A stretch of DNA of 6,344 nt from Planctomycetota bacterium. Its GTDB lineage: Bacteria; Planctomycetota; UBA1135; UBA2386. A program made the position numbers and the translations under genes. Each line of letters begins with the position of its first letter. Position 1 is the first letter of the stretch. The notes beneath the pieces were generated by a model. That model was given only the letters and a program-made list of their open reading frames with translations, was not told the DNA's origin and made no database searches. Shown one piece after another: positions 4,914 to 6,344 of the stretch. The stretch is from positions 1 to 6,344 of the forward strand of contig JAEYTU010000255.1 of the NCBI GenBank assembly GCA_023433825.1. Reading direction: 5' to 3'.

Positions 4914-6344
4914 ATGTACGCACTCGCCGACACCTGCATCCGGCGGCCGGTCTTCGCCACGATGATGATCCTCGCGATGATCGTCGCGGGGGCCGTCGCC
5001 TACACGAGCCTCGGCGTCGACCGCTTCCCGTCCGTCGACTTGCCGACCGTCTCGGTTCGCACCGAACTCCCCGGCGCGTCGCCGGAGGAGATGGAGGTGC
5101 AGGTCTCGCAGCCGATCGAGGAGGCGATCAACGCGACGGCCGGGATCGTCGAACTTCGTTCGATCTCCGGTTCGGGCAGTTCGATCGTCATCGCGACGTT
5201 CGACCTGTCGCGCGACATCGACACGGCGGCGCAGGACGTCCGCGACCGAATGGCCGTCGTGCAGCGCCGTCTGCCGATCGACGTGCGGCCGCCGACCGTG
5301 TCGAAGTTCGACAACGACTCGTCGCCGGTCCTCAGCTTCGCACTGTCCGGGCCGCGGTCGCTGCGCGAGCTGACCGAGATCGCCGACAAGCGCGTGCGCG
5401 TGATCCTCGAACGCGCGGAAGGCGTCGGCGAGGTGCGGATCGACGGCGGCACCGAACGCGCGATCCAGGTCGCGATCGACGCCGATCGTCTGAACGCCTA
5501 CGGCCTGTCGATCGTCGACGTCCAGCAGGCGCTCGCGCGGCAGCAGGCCGACGTGCCCGGTGGATTCGTGACCGGCGATCAGCGCGAGCAGACGCTGCGC
5601 ACGATGGGTCGCTACGCCGATCCGAAGCTGTTCGGCGACCTCGTCGTCGCGACGCGTTCGGGCGTGCCGATCCGAATCTCCGACGTCGGGCGCGCGAGCG
5701 ACGACGTCGTCGAACCGCGTTCGATGGCGCGCCTCGACGGCGAGCCGGCGGTCGTCCTCGAAGTCCGGCGCCAGTCCGGCGCCAACACGATCGCGGTCAT
5801 CGAAGGCGTCAAGTCACGCCTCGAGGCCGTGCGCGCGATCCTGCCGGCGGATCTCAAGCTCGAACCGATCCGTGACCAGTCGCGCTACATCCGTGCGGCG
5901 TTGCACGAGATCAACGTGCACTTGGTGCTCGGCAGCATCCTCGCGACGCTCGTCGTGCTGGCGTTCATGCGCAGCCTGCGCGCGACCGTCGTCGCCGCCG
6001 TCGCGATCCCGGCGTCGGTCGTGACGACGTTCGCCGTCATGTGGGTGTTCGGCTTCACGCTGAACAGCGTCACGATGCTGGCGCTCGTGCTGATGGTCGG
6101 CGTCGTCATCGACGACGCGATCGTCGTCCTCGAGAACATCCATCGCTTCGTCGAGGAGAAGGGCATGAACCCGTTCGAGGCCGCCTCGAAGGGAACGCGC
6201 GAGATCGGCCTCGCGGTGCTCGCGACGACGTTGAGTCTCGTCGTGATCTTCGTGCCGGTCTCGTTCATGTCGTCCGTGTCCGGGCGCTTCCTGTTCCAGT
6301 TCGGCATCACGGCGGCTGTCGCCATCCTGGTGAGCCTGTTCGTC
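4914..6344 (+). CDS. RND-family efflux pump inner-membrane subunit, 3' end outside window
   Basis: The frame runs open from ATG 4914 to the window edge, giving 477 residues of a protein that in this family is usually over 1000. It should be the proton-driven trimeric pump of the tripartite system with the preceding adaptor. The N-terminus carries RRPVFA before transmembrane helix 1 (about 12-30). The porter region begins FPSVDLPTV and LPGASPEEME, typical of HAE1-type RND proteins, and runs to about 330. Helices 2-5 follow at about 336-356, 358-380, 384-408 and 432-452, and helix 6 is cut. The paired acidic residues of the proton relay in helix 4 are present as Asp 400 and Asp 401 in GVVIDDAIVVLENIHR, equivalent to AcrB D407 and D408. 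A weak GAGAA lies about seven bases before the ATG. Drug or metabolite substrate cannot be inferred; heavy-metal-specific residues were not recognised. Confidence 0.95.
   Translation, partial: MYALADTCIRRPVFATMMILAMIVAGAVAYTSLGVDRFPSVDLPTVSVRTELPGASPEEMEVQVSQPIEEAINATAGIVELRSISGSGSSIVIATFDLSRDIDTAAQDVRDRMAVVQRRLPIDVRPPTVSKFDNDSSPVLSFALSGPRSLRELTEIADKRVRVILERAEGVGEVRIDGGTERAIQVAIDADRLNAYGLSIVDVQQALARQQADVPGGFVTGDQREQTLRTMGRYADPKLFGDLVVATRSGVPIRISDVGRASDDVVEPRSMARLDGEPAVVLEVRRQSGANTIAVIEGVKSRLEAVRAILPADLKLEPIRDQSRYIRAALHEINVHLVLGSILATLVVLAFMRSLRATVVAAVAIPASVVTTFAVMWVFGFTLNSVTMLALVLMVGVVIDDAIVVLENIHRFVEEKGMNPFEAASKGTREIGLAVLATTLSLVVIFVPVSFMSSVSGRFLFQFGITAAVAILVSLFV

Overview
This very GC-rich window looks like chromosomal DNA from a Gram-negative bacterium. 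The Gram-negative call rests on the first two components of an RND efflux pump, one of them a lipoprotein adaptor. The lineage is uncertain. Membrane-anchored proteins built from carboxypeptidase-regulatory-like beta domains, short GC-punctuated promoters and scattered palindromic repeats would fit Planctomycetota or a similar high-GC phylum such as Myxococcota. I cannot prove this without a search.

The layout is divergent. From about 3.5 kb leftwards, four genes read on the minus strand. First come two overlapping genes for paralogous multi-pass membrane proteins (3501..2782 and 2789..2151) that share KVP and LRPF-GSP motifs. Next is a 558-residue single-anchor protein made of repeated beta-sandwich-like domains (2072..396). 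Last is a second anchored protein with the same opening domain (382 to beyond base 1), whose 3' part is outside the window. From 3693 rightwards, two genes read on the plus strand: a lipoprotein periplasmic adaptor (membrane fusion protein) and, 18 bases later, an RND-family inner-membrane pump cut by the window end after 477 residues. These two plausibly form one efflux operon. No outer-membrane factor or regulator is visible.

The most notable non-coding structure is a perfect 37-bp palindrome present twice, identical in both copies (2115-2151 and 3567-3603). The copies bracket the membrane-protein pair. One touches the stop codon of the second membrane gene, and the other lies in the divergent promoter region. 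They look like a dispersed REP- or MITE-type element that could also act as a bidirectional terminator or, in one place, supply promoter sequence.

No RNA gene, CRISPR array, insertion sequence or transposase is visible. No gene-free stretch exceeds 191 bases. I see no clearly new defence or mobile system. The least-explained parts are the tandem membrane-protein pair and its flanking palindromes.
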